Below the pieces are notes generated by a model that worked only from the letters and a program-made list of their open reading frames with translations, searched no databases and was not told the origin of the DNA. From Cylindrobasidium torrendii FP15055 ss-10 (lineage: Eukaryota; Basidiomycota; Agaricomycetes; Agaricales; Physalacriaceae): DNA of 64,000 nt. The position numbers and the translations under genes were made by a program. Positions 21,907-33,329 of this stretch are shown piece by piece. Numbering within the stretch: position 1 is the first letter of the stretch; each line of letters opens with the position of its first letter. Where the stretch lies: positions 1 to 64,000 of the forward strand of contig KN880467.1 of assembly GCA_000934385.1 (NCBI GenBank), given 5' to 3'.

Positions 21907-22097
21907 TCATACAAAGTACTGAACATTTGCTGTATTCTGACAATAGAGACTCTGCGTCAGTAGGCATACAATGTTATAGGAAAAGAGCGTACCATCTTCC
22001 TCGTCGCCATACCCTTATCCTTGGTATTTTCTTCCGCTGGCCCGTACACCTTGAACTCTCGTTCTCCGTTGTCTTTCACGGTCATAATTGAAGCCAA

Positions 22098-22133
<36 letters not shown>

Positions 22134-23098
22134 GACAGTCACTAGTGTCTCGTCGAACATATATTTGTAACCCTCTTGAACGAGTTGGTGGGCACGAGCG
22201 ATGAGGGAGAGATCGTTGACGTGATTGAACTCGCGCGCGACGCCGGCGCCAAACAACCAGCCAGCACCGCGGGGACTGACAGCCCAGGTGTCGACCTCGT
22301 CGGGGTCGCTCCACATGAGGTCGCAGAACGCGCCTTCGTGCGGAATTTCTTGCGCACGAGAGAGCAGGCGAATTTGGTCTAGTGTACGGATATCGGGAGA
22401 GAGGCCGCCATGTACGCAGAGCACCGTTCCGTCGATTATCTAGGCCGGTGTGAGAAGATGAGCCATAACACGCGCAAATGGCGGACGCACAGCTGCTAGA
22501 TTGAGATAGTCGAACACACTACAACACGCTTTCCAAACGGTAGCACTGCCGTATTTTTGTTGGCATTCGTCTATGAAGATTTAGCGGTGAGTACATGCGG
22601 GCCAGCCATCGCGCACCATAGAAACCATAGACTTGTGTTATCTGTCTGCTCTCGTGGTTGCCCCGTAAAAGAATGACTTTGTCGGGGTATCTGGCTAGGA
22701 TTGGCTGGATGAACGAGTAGGTGGTCGCGAAGCATACCTTGCTTTCATTGCGAGCAGGAGCGAGACTGTTTCCAAGCTGTAGTGTCCGCGGTCGACGAAA
22801 TCACCCTAGCGGCCCATTGAGTCTGAGCTTGCTATCCGGAGGCGGGGGCGGACATACGTGCCATGAATATATAACTTGTCCCTGGCACGTCTCCGCCCTT
22901 GCGCAGGAGCTCCAATAAATCCCAAAATTGGCCGTGTATGTCGCCGCAGATGGTTACAGGGCTTGAGACAGGCTGGATATTTGATTCCTCGATGAGGATG
23001 GCGCGCACTCGCTCGCAGAGGATGCGCATTTCCGATTCCTGCAGATGTTGGCAGTCCTTGAGCTGTTCTATCCATTTGTCGGGATTGAAGGCGGGCAT
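21907..23098 (-). CDS. SIT4: Ser/Thr phosphatase, PP2A-like catalytic subunit of SIT4/PP6 type
   Basis: Catalytic subunit of a PPP-family phosphatase. Exon 1 (23098-22862, 79 codons) holds the metal-binding GDIHGQ. The next exons hold GDFVDRG and LLRGNHE, then [23 protein letters not shown] and YCYRCGN. The family assignment rests on [30 protein letters not shown] and EGYKYMFDE, which fit PP6/Sit4/Ppe1 better than PP2A or PP4. PP6-type enzymes act in TOR signalling and G1/S control. Intron 1 (22861-22806) must start GC rather than GT to keep the GDFVDRG frame. The last exon (21936-21907) gives a tail ending QYFV, where the family normally has YFL. The start codon is about 100 bp from that of the ELYS gene. 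Confidence 0.9.
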
Positions 23099-23200
23099 GG
23101 TGATGGTGGGCGGAGAGCAAAGCACACACAGAGCTCTGCGGATCACGGTCCCGTTTGCCGCAATGATCAGACCGTCGCGTCACGGTTCAAGTTCTCTTCA
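23099..23200. promoter_or_regulatory. Bidirectional promoter, SIT4 / ELYS
   Basis: Only 102 bases separate the divergent start codons at 23098 (minus) and 23201 (plus). Both genes must share this core region and probably overlap in their 5' untranslated parts. No TATA box is visible. Confidence 0.65.
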
Positions 23201-25332
23201 ATGTCTTCCGCCACCCCGCAGCCACAGGTCCCGCCCCCAGAATGCACAGTGCGTGACAGTGCGCCAGATCTACGCGTTTATTGACGTTTTCTCAGTGGCG
23301 TGCAGAACAAATCAGGGATTATTTCAAGGGCGCCTTGCCATGGACACCCGATGTTGTGAAGACAATAAACGCGCGACGCATGGCACTCGATGATGCCCTC
23401 CTTTTCGACAAGGTGCTCGAACAGGCCGGCCTCACCCCGCCAGATATGCACTACCCTCCCATGAACACCGCTGCGCTTGAGCTGTTACTGGAGAAAATCT
23501 TCGCATGGGATAAATTCAAGCGGGACGCAGTCGTATACTATCTGCTCAAATGGTACCCCAAGGCCAACAATAGCCCAGAACGCTTTGCCAAGGCGGCTCG
23601 GCTCCCCCCTTCCTTCACCGCTCTCTCCGACGCGTACTGGGCTCTGGACAATGGAATAGCAGTGAACGAGGCCGTGTCTCTGCTCGCCGACGTCCGTCTC
23701 ACAAAGGACAACGCTGCCAAAATCATTCAGGCGCTCTCGCTGGATGCGCCCCATCTTATTGTCAAGTTCATCCGTACAGCCAAACCCTCTCTGGAAGAGC
23801 CTGAGGTTGTTATTCGCTACGCGACTGCTCTGGCCGACAATGCCTTCTTCGAAGCATGGCAGTTCCAGCGGACGTTCAACCAAGCGGATCCACTCCGCAA
23901 TCGCATCATTCAGCATCTCTTCGAGTGGATAGTCACTCCCTCGCCCCGCGCGGCTGCCCTCGAACAACTCATGTCTCTTCCCATGACCAACTTCGAGTCT
24001 GGCATCCTCCACACGTTTGCTCTTCGTCCTCCGGACTCTGTATCTCCCAAATGCGCTGCGGTGCTGCAAGACCTTGTTTGTATCCGCCTACTTCAAGCAG
24101 GCCGCCACGCAGACGCCATCAAGACTGACCGCCAATTCTCTGCCGCGTCGACATTGAAGGGCAGCCCGGAATACACCCAGGACCGCTCGAAGATGGTTCG
24201 GGAAGTCTACCTCGCACTTCCCCAGGTCGAGCGAACACTATTGGACATGGAGCTCGCAGAGCAAGACAGTGCGATGGACATGAGCTGGGAGGATCTCGGG
24301 AATGTGCCACTTGACAAGTCATTCCGCAAACCGACGAACAACAGGCGCAAGAGCCTGGGCAGCACATTGAAAGCCTCTGCCCCCATATCATCACCCTCGG
24401 CCAGCCTGTTGTCGACGTCGATATCCGCCAAAGCCAAAGTGTCGGCCAATGGTATCTCAACCACATCCAGCAATCCATTCATATCTTCTGGTCCCTCTCG
24501 CGCAAGAAATAATTTTGGATCGTCGATTAGCGCCAGGCAACCGCTGTTTTCCTCCGTCGGGGGTGGACAGTCGTCGGTCGCTGCCCCAAAAACCTCCATC
24601 CAACCTCATGCGAACGCGTTCTACCAACCACCGATGCGGGATCAGGCGAGTCCGTTCACATTCAGCGGAATGGTGCCGCCGCAGGGCGATATGGATGTGG
24701 AGGAGGAAGAAGATGAGGCGTACGACGGGATGCCCAATACTGGTAGCATTTTCGAGAATCTTGTTCCGTCCCGACCTGAGGGTCTACCAGCGCCGACACC
24801 GGCTGCGCAAATCACAGCGGATGTTGACCAGGATATGGAGGAGGAAAGACGTCCGGTTAACGGCAACGCCAAGACGCGACGCCATGTCAATGGAAATGGG
24901 ATTGCCAATGGTAGTGGGAGCGCACATGGTAGCGGCAAGGCCAATGTAAGCGCGAACGGGAATGCACATGCGAATGGTGACGAGAGGGCGCAGTTGTCCA
25001 GAAGTCAGATGCCTGGTGGATTTGGCATGGACGACGAGGAAGTTGACGAGGAAGACGAGGTCCCGCCTCTTCCGCCGCCATCCCCGAAGAAGCGCTCATC
25101 AGCAAGGAGGAGCGTGGCCAAGGGTTCGAACTTGTCTGCCGCGTCGAAGGGGTCTACTGGTTCCAAGCCAGGCAGCACAGCGAAGAGTAGGTCAACGCGC
25201 GCGAACGTGATGAGCGTAGACTCGGATGACGAGCATGATGGGCCGCAGACAAGGAGACGGTCGAGCAGACTGAATGCAGCGCCAAAGAAGAGCGCGTCTG
25301 AACCGGCGAAGGGGAGGAAAAAGAGAGTATGA
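23201..25332 (+). CDS. ELYS-domain protein (nucleoporin-like)
   Basis: Two exons, 23201-23248 and 23296-25332, give 694 residues. The first codes MSSATPQPQVPPPECT and joins to WRAEQIRDYF. The N-terminal half, to about residue 290, is an all-helical ELYS domain (FAWDKFKRDAVVYYLL and LSLDAPHLIVKFIRTA are typical). In animals ELYS/Mel-28 brings nuclear pore complexes to chromatin; in fungi the short homologue is a Y-complex associate at the nuclear envelope. The second half is disordered: Ser-rich, acidic (DVEEEEDEAYD), then an Asn/Gly/Ala repeat tract around residues 550-590. The end is basic with RRRSSRLN and KGRKKRV, compatible with DNA or histone binding. Confidence 0.8.
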
Positions 25333-25814
25333 TTGTTTGCACGAGATTTATGCAAGGATGTACTTATGAGTTGTTTTACGCTCGCTGTATGATGAGATGG
25401 CTTGTGTTTTCTCATAGTTCCAGAAGTTGACCACGGATGAGACTCAGAGATATTGTATAGCTAGGTAAGCTTACGGGGTGTTTGATTTCACGCGTTCACA
25501 CAAGCACTTGGTGGACCAGCCTTTTATATTTTGCTAACTACTGATGATACTGTGGAGGTATGATAGGGACTTACAAGTTTCCCGCTGCCGGCACCGAATA
25601 CACAAATCGGGGGAAACTACGCACCGCAGAGTACATTGAAAGGAGGGACATGATGATGAGTTCGAGTCGATGTTTGTTCGCCTAGCGCAATCGAGAATTC
25701 GAATCGAACGGAACGGAGAGTGAAAAAGATGATCAATGAGCGTTATATATGTTGTCGTGTCGTCGGGACTCGGAGCATCGCTGACCACCTAAGATAGAGG
25801 TCAGACGCAATCCC
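25333..25814. repeat. ELYS 3' flank and Y1 3' flank, both duplicated downstream
   Basis: About 35 bases of the ELYS 3' flank near 25360-25395 (GTACTTATGAG and ACGCTCGCTGTATG) recur near 29282-29317 just upstream of X2. From about 25438 the sequence (ATGAGACTCAGAGATATTG, then GATTTCACGCGTTCACACAAG) recurs at about 31141 behind Y2. These copies mark the edges of the duplicated unit that carries Y and X. No coding sequence is seen here. Confidence 0.65.
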
Positions 25815-27412
25815 CTACTTAGCCTTTCCCTTTCGCTGGGCCTTGCTTGACTTCGCAGCGGACTTGGGTTGGGCTGCGGTCTTGCGAGACTTCTTGTTTG
25901 CTGGCTGAGGGGTGGGTGTGGTGCTACGGTCGTCTTCTGAATCCTCTTTGTCCTCGTCTTTCTCTTCCACAGTCTCTTTGCGGGTCTTGCGCTTCGTCGT
26001 GCGTTTCGGTTCGGGTTTGGTTGGAGGGCTTGGAGGCAAATCGGGGAAGAGACGTGACCGGGCAGACTGCGCCTCCGGCAAGAGTCGTCGTCCCCAGTTG
26101 TCGATAGGATCGTACCAGTCATTTGTGATGTCTGCAGGATCGAACCATTCGGGGTCGTTGTTGTGGTTTTCGACAGGAAACTCAGCAAACTCAGCATCTT
26201 CCTTCCTGGAGCGCGTGAGCATAGAGAAAACCACAGGCTGGTGATCGGGGCCGCTTTGGCGCTCGGCAACGCTTTCTACAAGAACTATGGGCGGAATGGG
26301 GCCCTTGCGGAAAGGCTCGAATCCTAAGCGAGGATCAAACATAGGAGCAGTAAAGTCCCATGCAGAAATCAAGAGCATCTGCTGATACTTTGGAAGATCC
26401 TCCCAGATTTCGATATCAGTCAAAATGCCCTTGTACTTGCTCAGTGTCTTTCCGGCAGTGAACATGATGAATGCGGGGTTGGCTGAGGTGTAGTATACTA
26501 CCTCCAAAGGTTGACCGACAAATTTTTCGACTTCTACCCATTCACCATGTTCATTTTGTTCCTGCCAGACTGCTAACTTACCGAACATTTTGAGCGAAAT
26601 GACCATGACTTTGTGTGGCCTATATGGCTTGTCGGTAGCAGAAACATGGGGGAAGAGCTATGAATGAATTAGGACACAAGTTTTAGTCGTGGATAAACCG
26701 AAGTAGTCACCCTGCTGCTTGTAGCGCGGATCCTTTGACTTGCAGGGATGTCGTAGTTGGCAGAGAGGGTTTCAAACTTTGGGTCGATGATTGGATCTCC
26801 GGCAGGTCCATCGATAATTGGAATATGTATCACCTTCCCATTGTCACCGAGAAGATGACCAAATGGATCCTCTGACACTTTTGAGAAGAAACTATCAACA
26901 GAAATTGATAACGTACCGATGTCTTTGTTATATCTCGACTCAGTATTGATGCTGTCTTTTGGAAACCCTGCCCACCCTTCGAGAAAACGAAGCTGACAAA
27001 AGTTCAACAAACTTTTTCATTCATAAATTACAAGACATACCTCTTTCCGACCCTCTGGAGTCGTGTTGGACGCGTATGGGACCCAGTGGCGTATACGGTG
27101 TTCCTTGTCAACGTCGGGCTGACCGCTAGTGATGGAGTTGTTGTGACCCCTCACTTCTTCTATCAAAGGATATGCGTATTTTCTACCAGCCCGAACGGTC
27201 GTTCGTCGGGGTGGTGTCCGTGGGTCGAGTCCGGCAGGGTAGGTGTACAGTGGATATCCGTTCGGGAAATTAGAGGCCGTCCCGTCAAGTTCACTGGAGT
27301 CCGTATCCGAGTCTGATAGGGAGTCGCTGTTGCCTGAATCGGTTCCCTCGGTGTACTCAGAGTCGTCTTCATCCTCCGACGGGAAGTAGGCCTCACTTAT
27401 AGAGGTCGCCAT
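25815..27412 (-). CDS. Y-family protein 1 (uncharacterised, probably nuclear)
   Basis: Four exons (27412-27041, 26992-26917, 26871-26711, 26657-25815) give 1452 nt, 483 residues. The start is the MATSISEAYFPSEDE Met, conserved with Y2. The N terminus is strongly acidic and Ser-rich for about 60 residues. A Pro-rich segment and a globular core follow, with PIIDGPAGDPIIDPKFE and NPAFIMFTAGKTLSKYKG. The last 100 residues are Pro-rich then Lys/Arg-rich, with acidic patches (KRKTRK, NKKSRK, QRKGKAK), like a nuclear localisation region. The neighbour X1 is divergent, 164 bases between starts. I recognise no domain. Paralogue: Y2 at 31549-33163, with identical lengths of exons 1-3 (372, 76, 161). 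Confidence 0.75.
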
Positions 27413-27576
27413 ACCTGGTCGCCAAGGCCGAAGCGCCGGTGGAGGTGGAGGTGATGGTGGTACAAGGAGGAAATGATATCGACAACTACGGCTTGTATAG
27501 CCGGGCAGAAACAAAGCCGATCAATGAACAACAAGAGTGGCTACTCACGTGATGAGTGTCTTCGTCAGCAGCCAAC
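27413..27576. promoter_or_regulatory. Bidirectional promoter Y1 / X1
   Basis: 164 bases between divergent start codons. It includes the palindrome TCACGTGA at 27545-27552, within ACTCACGTGATGAG, about 25 bases before the X1 start. The same element recurs in front of Y2 at 33305-33312, in the same orientation and position relative to Y. A CACGTG core is a typical bHLH site. Confidence 0.55.
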
Positions 27577-28640
27577 ATGCCTCAACCGGTTGATCCGATC
27601 AAGGAAGGTCTCTCGCAAACCACCATCTTGATCAACACAAACTTCGCTATGGCTGCTATCTACACCGAGGACTGTATCTCTCTGTCTCCTTACTTCACCG
27701 AGCCGCAACCAGTTAACATTCAATCAACTGGCGTCGAGGTAGGGGTTTCCCGAGCTGCAAGAGCACTATTACTGACACCAATTTGTAGTACATGCTAGGA
27801 TTCGCCAACTCGACCGGCATAGATCGTGCAACACTAGCTAAGCTTTTGGAATCACCCTCTAACACTGTCCTCAGTATGTTTTTGTTTCTCTACTTCCAAA
27901 GCTACTCACCAGTCTTCCCAGTTCAACCCAATCTTATCTTTGCTTTCAAAAGACGGAAGGTCTCCTTTGTACCAATCGACAGCATCGTTTCCAGCATGGC
28001 CGGCCTATATGATCACAACTACGCGTCGACGGATGAAGAGAGAAGACGCATGGGCGACGTGTGTACCAATCCTCTCACTGTAACTGGTTACTGATATTGT
28101 CCACAGGTTCCCGAACTGAAGTCACCCTTATTCAGATTCAACATTGCAAAGTTCAATTATCCAGGCCTGCCGCATCTTAGCAGGTTCATGCCTGTCTATA
28201 CCAAACACCCTCTCACCGGACATGTTACCAAACATGTCGCGCCTTATTCCGACCTTCCGACCTTCCAGGCCAAGACCGCCCATGCATCCCTACTTGTCCT
28301 AGCCGCACTATCATTCAGGGTCGCATGCAACCTTGTCGATACCGACTGTGGCCCATGGACCACGCTCGCCACTCGGCAGAGGCCAACAAACCGAGGCCGA
28401 AACATCTCGAGCATAGATTCGTCGCGGATATGTAAGCCGAACGCCTCTAGTCGCAAGCGGAAAGCAACTACAGACGGTGAGAAGGCGGCGCGCGTCTCAT
28501 CACCTATGGTTGCCCCCTGTCTGGTTCTCAAGAGACGTCGCGTCGAACCGATGGCGCCTCTTACATGTGCCGTCCAAGCAGAAAAATTCCACCCAATGCA
28601 AACACGGCTTGCGGCCGCGAGAAGTGGCTATCAATGCTAA
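27577..28640 (+). CDS. X-family protein 1 (uncharacterised)
   Basis: Four exons (27577-27738, 27789-27873, 27922-28058, 28107-28640) join to 918 nt, 305 residues. Intron phases are 0, 1, 0. It begins MPQPVDPIKEGLSQTT. Exon 3 begins IQPNLIFAFK. Exon 4 holds the family core, a YPGLPHLSRF segment then HPLTGHVTKHVAPYSDLP. A hydrophobic helix (ASLLVLAALSFRVA) follows, and the C terminus has two basic clusters (SRKRK, LKRRRV) that resemble nuclear signals and ends RLAAARSGYQC. No known domain seen. Relatives: X2 (29442-30501) and X3 (57265-58145). Divergent partner: Y1. Confidence 0.75.
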
Positions 28641-29441
28641 AGCTGAAGCGAGCAGTTGTCATTTCGCGCCTCACTTATCCCGAGTGTGTGTGTCGCTAGG
28701 TTGGGCTCTCTCAAATACCAGATTTCATCGCGCGCGCGTTGTATATGCGCCGTTTGTATCGAACGAACTTCTCGAATGGTACAGGTGCTGGGTGTTGGGG
28801 ATTGAGCAGACCGTGATTGTGGTTAGCCGCTCTGGGTGTCTGGGTGTCAGCCACTTGAAGGCGACTCGCTTGGGCTTCGGGCTCGTACCTTAGGTTGTGT
28901 GCATCGCTTGGAGGCTAGGCCTCAAGCTTGCCATTGGGAATGGACTTTCTTTCTTTACATATCTTGCCCGCAGCGCACGAACTTAGTGCTCGAGTTAGCT
29001 CGTAATTTATACGATGTATCTAATTCTATCTACGAGGCGGTATCGCTCGTGTATTCAGGGTGACTACAGCCCACACACTGGAATCTCCATCGTCTTTCCC
29101 CGCTCTCTACACCGCATGAAAAACCTAGCATCAGTCTGAGTGACACTGAGTAGCTCTATAGTGATAGCACGGCCTCCCTGGCGTCACAACCTGAAGACGA
29201 GGGACGTCGTAGCTGCCTGATTATATGCGTGAAATGACACGGAGAAAGAAGAGTTTTCATTGATATTTCAAAATCATTCACGCGTACTTACGAGTCGTTT
29301 CACGCTCGCTGTATGCTGGGTCAATGGTCAATTCTGACAGGGTACGTGTGCAATTGGTATCCCTTGGGAAATATCAAGAGTCTTCCAACTTTTGTGGTGT
29401 TTTGTGCCAACCCAGAGGCGTATTTGTCAGCGTTCAACACA
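28641..29441. repeat. 3' flank of X1, duplicated behind X2 and at 33.3 kb
   Basis: This spacer and 30502-31140 are long near-copies; for example both have GTATATGCGCCGTTTGTATCGAAC and the GAATCTCCATCGTCTTTCCCC segment. A shorter copy occurs at about 33330-33620. The last part (from about 29282) matches the ELYS 3' flank and marks the start of the next unit. No Y gene remains there: the Y copy expected between this point and X2 has been lost. No other gene is visible. Confidence 0.7.
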
Positions 29442-30501
29442 ATGCCTCAACCGGTTGATCGGATCAACGAAGGTCTCCTGCAAACCACCACCATCTTGGT
29501 CAACACAAACTTCGCTATGGCTGCTATCTACACCGAGGACTGTATCTCTCTGTCTCCCCACTTCACTGAGCCGACTCCAATGACAATTGAACGATCCGGC
29601 GTCGAGGTAAGAGGTTCCGGGGTTGCGAGACCAACATTACTGACTCCGATGTATAGTACATGCTAGAATTCGCCAGTTCGACTGGGATAGGCCGCGCGAG
29701 ACTGGCCGAGCTTTTGGACTCGCCTTCAAACACAATCCACAGTATGTCCTCGTATCTCTGCTTCTAAACACTCCTCACCATCTTTATAGTTCAACCCAAT
29801 CTTATTTTTGCTTTCAAAAGCCGGAAAATCTCGTTCGTACCAATCCCCAGCACGGTTGCCAGTATGGCCGACCTCTACAATCACAACTACACCTCGGCGG
29901 ATGAAGAGAGAAGATGCATGGACGACGTGGGTACTGATTTTTGCATTTTGCCAGATACTAATGCTGTCCACAGATTACCGAACTCAAGTCACCCTTATTC
30001 AGATTCAACATCGCGAAGTTCAATTATCCAGGCCTGCCTCATCTAAGCAGGTCCATGCCTGTCTACACCAAACATCCTTTCACCGGACATGTTACCAAAC
30101 ATGTCGCGCCTTATTCCGACCTCCCTATCTTCAAGACCAAGACTGCTCATGCATCCCTACTTGTCCTAGCTGCACTATCGTCTCGGATCGCATTCAACCT
30201 CATTGGCTCCAGCTGTGATCCATGGCGCACGCTCGCCTTCAAGCAGAGGCCAGTAAGCCGAGACTTGTTGCACCCAAATTCATCGCGTATATCCCAGCCG
30301 GTCGTCTCAAGTCGCAAACGGAAAGCAATCACAGGCAGTGACCAGGCGACGTGTGTCCCATCAGCTGTGGTCTCCTCCTCCCCGCTTCTCAAGAAACGTT
30401 GCATTGGACCAAGGGTGCCCTCGACATGCGCTGTCGAAGCGAAAAGATTCCATCCAATGCAAACACGGCTTGCGGCCGTGAGAAGTGGCCATCAATACTG
30501 A
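29442..30501 (+). CDS. X-family protein 2 (uncharacterised)
   Basis: Four exons (29442-29606, 29657-29741, 29790-29926, 29974-30501) join to 915 nt, 304 residues. Exons 2 and 3 are exactly as long as in X1 (85 and 137 nt) and phases match. It shares the N terminus (MPQPVDRINEGL), the core HPFTGHVTKHVAPYSDLP and the two C-terminal basic clusters (SRKRK, LLKKR). The frame is fully open, so this is a functional-looking paralogue, not a relic. Unlike X1 and X3 it has no divergent partner; its upstream region carries a stub of the ELYS 3' flank instead of a Y gene and lacks the TCACGTGA element. Confidence 0.75.
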
Positions 30502-31548
30502 CGCTGAAGGATTGTTGTGCGGATTGGACAATTGGCGCTCATCATCCTTCGTGCCTCACTTATCTCGAGTGTGTGTATGTCGCTATGTTGGGCTCTCTCA
30601 GATACCAGATACCATCGCGCGCGCGTTGTATATGCGCCGTTTGTATCGAACTTCTCGAATGGTACAGGTGCTGGGTGTTAGAGATTGAGCAGACCGTGAT
30701 TGTGGTTAGCCGCTCTGGATGTCAAGCCACTCGAAGGCGACTCGCTTGGGCTTTGGGCTCGTACCTTGGGTTGTATGCATCGCTTGGAGGCTCGGCCTCA
30801 AGCGTGCCATTGGGAATGGATCCTCTTACTTTACATATCTTGCCCGCCGCGCATCAGACGAACTTGGTGCTTGAGTTAGCTCGTAATTTACACGATGTAT
30901 CTAATTGTCTGCCTACGAGACGGTATCGCTCGTATATTCAGGGTGACTACAGCCTACATATTGGAATCTCCATCGTCTTTCCCCGCTCTCTACACTGCGC
31001 ATGCAAAACATACCACCAGTCTGAGTGACACTGAGTAGCTCTATAGTGATAGCACGGCCTCCTCGGCGTCACAACCTGAAGACAAGTGCGAGGGAGGTCG
31101 TAGTTGCCTAAGTATATGCGTGAAATCACACGGTAAACGAATGAGACTCAGAGATATTGTAGAGCTAGGTAAGCTTAATGGACCTTTGATTTCACGCGTT
31201 CACACAAGCACTTGGCGGACCAGCCTTATATATTGCATTAACTAGTTCAGTATCAACGATACTACAGAGAAAGCGACAGGCATGATAGGGACTGACAAGC
31301 TCCCCGCCACTGGGAGCGAAGATACACATCGACGGGAAACTACGCATGGCAGAGAGGCTGAGAGCACATTTGAAGGAGAGAAATGATATGTAATGAGTTC
31401 GATTCAATGCACTTTCGGCCAGCGCAATAGAGAATTTGAATCGAATCGGACGGAGAGTGAAAAAGATAGGGAACTTGAATGAGTGTATATGTTGTCGTGT
31501 CGTTGGGAGCGTCGCTGATCACTTACGATGGATGTCAAACGCAATCCA
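30502..31548. repeat. Duplicated X 3' flank joined to Y 3' flank
   Basis: 30502-31140 repeats the DNA behind X1 (28641-29280) and 31141-31548 repeats the DNA behind Y1 (25438-25814). The join is near the word ATGAGACTCAGAG. No gene seen; open frames here are the opposite strand or non-conserved. Confidence 0.65.
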
Positions 31549-33163
31549 CTACTTCGCCTTTCCCTTTCGCTGGGCCTTTCTCGACGTCGCCACGGACTTG
31601 GGTCGGGCTGCGGTCTTGCGAGACTTCTTATTTGCTGGCGGAGGGGTGGGTGTGGTGCTACGGTCGTCTTCTGAGCCCTCTTCGTCCTCGTCTTTCTCTT
31701 CCACAGTCTCTTTGCGGGTCTTGCGCTTCGCCGTGCGCTTCGGTTCGGCTTTGGTTGGAGGGCTTGGAGGCAAACCGAGGAAGAGACGTGACCCGGCAGA
31801 CTGCGCCTCGGGCAAGAGTCGTCGTCCCCAGTCGTCGATAGGATCATACCAGTCATCTGCAATCTCCGCAGGGTCAAGCCATTCGGGGTCGTTGTTGTGT
31901 TTCTCGACAGGAAACTCGGCAAACTCGACCTCCCCGTCATTCCGAGTCTTGGAACGCGTGAGTGTAGAAGAAACCGCAGGGTTAGCGCCGCTTGTGCGCT
32001 CGGCGAGGCTTTCCACGAGAACGATGGGCGGCATGGGGCCCTTGCGGAAGGGCTCGAAACCCAAGTGGGGAAGAAACATGGGCGCAGTCATTGCCCACGC
32101 AGAGCTCAAGAGATTTTGCTGATACTTTGGAAGATCCTCCCAGTTTTCGATATCAGTCAAAATGCCCTTGTACTTGCTCAGTGTCTTTCCGGCAGTGAAC
32201 ATGATGAATGCGGGGTTGGCTGAGGTATAGTATACTACACCTTCCAAGGGTTGACTGAGAAGTTGCTTGACGTCTACCCATTCACCGTGCTCATCTTGTT
32301 TCCGCCAGACCCATAGCTTACCGCGCATCTTGACCGAGATGATCATGACTTTGTATGGTTTATATGGCTTGTCCGTAGCAGAAACATGCGGGAAGAGCTA
32401 CGCATCAATCAGAACTCAAGGTTCAGTCATGGAAAAATTGGAATATTTACCCTGTTGCTTGTAGCGCGAATCCTTTGACTGGCAGGAAGGTTGTAGTTGT
32501 GATTGAGGATTTCAAACTTCGGGTCGATAATTGGATCGCCGCTGGGCCCATCTATGATCGGGATGTGCACCACGTATCCATCGTTCCAAAGATTTTGATT
32601 GTCCAGATCCTCTAAGATACATGAGAATCTCGTTAAAAACCCTATGTTCAAATCGATGGCGTACCTATGTCTTTGTTGTACCTCGACTCGGTATTGATGC
32701 TGTCTTTCGGAAATCCTGCCCATCCTTCTAGGACACGAAGCTAAAAATATTCAAACGAATTTCTTTCACGTTATATAAGACTGGCACACACCTCATGTCG
32801 ACCCTTTGATGTATTGTTGGATCCATACGAGACCCAGTGGCGTACACGGTGTATCTTGTCATAGTCGGGCTGACCACTGGTGATAGAACTATTGTGCCCC
32901 TTCGCTTGCTCAATCAATGGATATGCATATCGTTTACTAGTGCGGCTGGTAGCTCGTCGTGGTGGCGTCTGTGGGTCTAGTCCGGCAGGGTAGGCGTACA
33001 GTGGATATCCTTTCGGAAACTTGGCGTCCTTCCCCTCGAATTCATCGAAATCGTCCCCAGAATCTGAAATGAATTTGCCGTCTTCCGAGTCGCTTCCCGC
33101 ATTGTACTCAGAGTCCTCTTCATCCTCCGACGGGAAGTAGGCCTCACTTATAGAGGTTGCCAT
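31549..33163 (-). CDS. Y-family protein 2 (uncharacterised, probably nuclear)
   Basis: Four exons (33163-32792, 32740-32665, 32611-32451, 32397-31549) join to 1458 nt, 485 residues. The architecture is that of Y1: acidic Ser-rich start (MATSISEAYFPSEDEEDSEY), the core with PIIDGPSGDPIIDPKFE and NPAFIMFTAGKTLSKYKG, and a Lys/Arg-rich tail with KRKTRK and NKKSRK. Exons 1-3 have the same lengths as in Y1 and all frames are open, so it is probably functional. Its divergent X neighbour has been lost except for the 3' flank. Confidence 0.75.
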
Positions 33164-33304
33164 ACCTGAAAGCCGAAGTGCTGGTGGAGGTGATGGAAGT
33201 AAGAGGAAGAAATATGTGAACAATTGCGGCTTATGTAGCCGTGGAAACAATGCCGATCGACGATCAATGTGAAATGAACAACAATTGAACAAACAAATGG
33301 CAAC

Positions 33305-33312
33305 TCACGTGA
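33305..33312. promoter_or_regulatory. TCACGTGA palindrome upstream of Y2
   Basis: The same palindrome and context (AACTCACGTGATGAG) as in the Y1/X1 divergent promoter, about 140 bases upstream of the Y2 start. It survives although the X gene it would also have served is gone. Confidence 0.45.
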
Positions 33313-33329
33313 TGAGGGTGTGGCTTTGT

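Noticed and set aside
21109..21926. Minus-strand membrane protein gene
   Set aside because: Hydrophobic frames are there, but one starts inside the phosphatase last exon and they could not be joined into one frame.
27413..33163. Divergent Y-X pairs as a homeodomain (HD1/HD2) mating-type locus
   Set aside because: Divergent pairs with nuclear-type proteins are typical of that locus, but neither X, Y nor Z shows a homeodomain signature (no WFxNxR-like helix).
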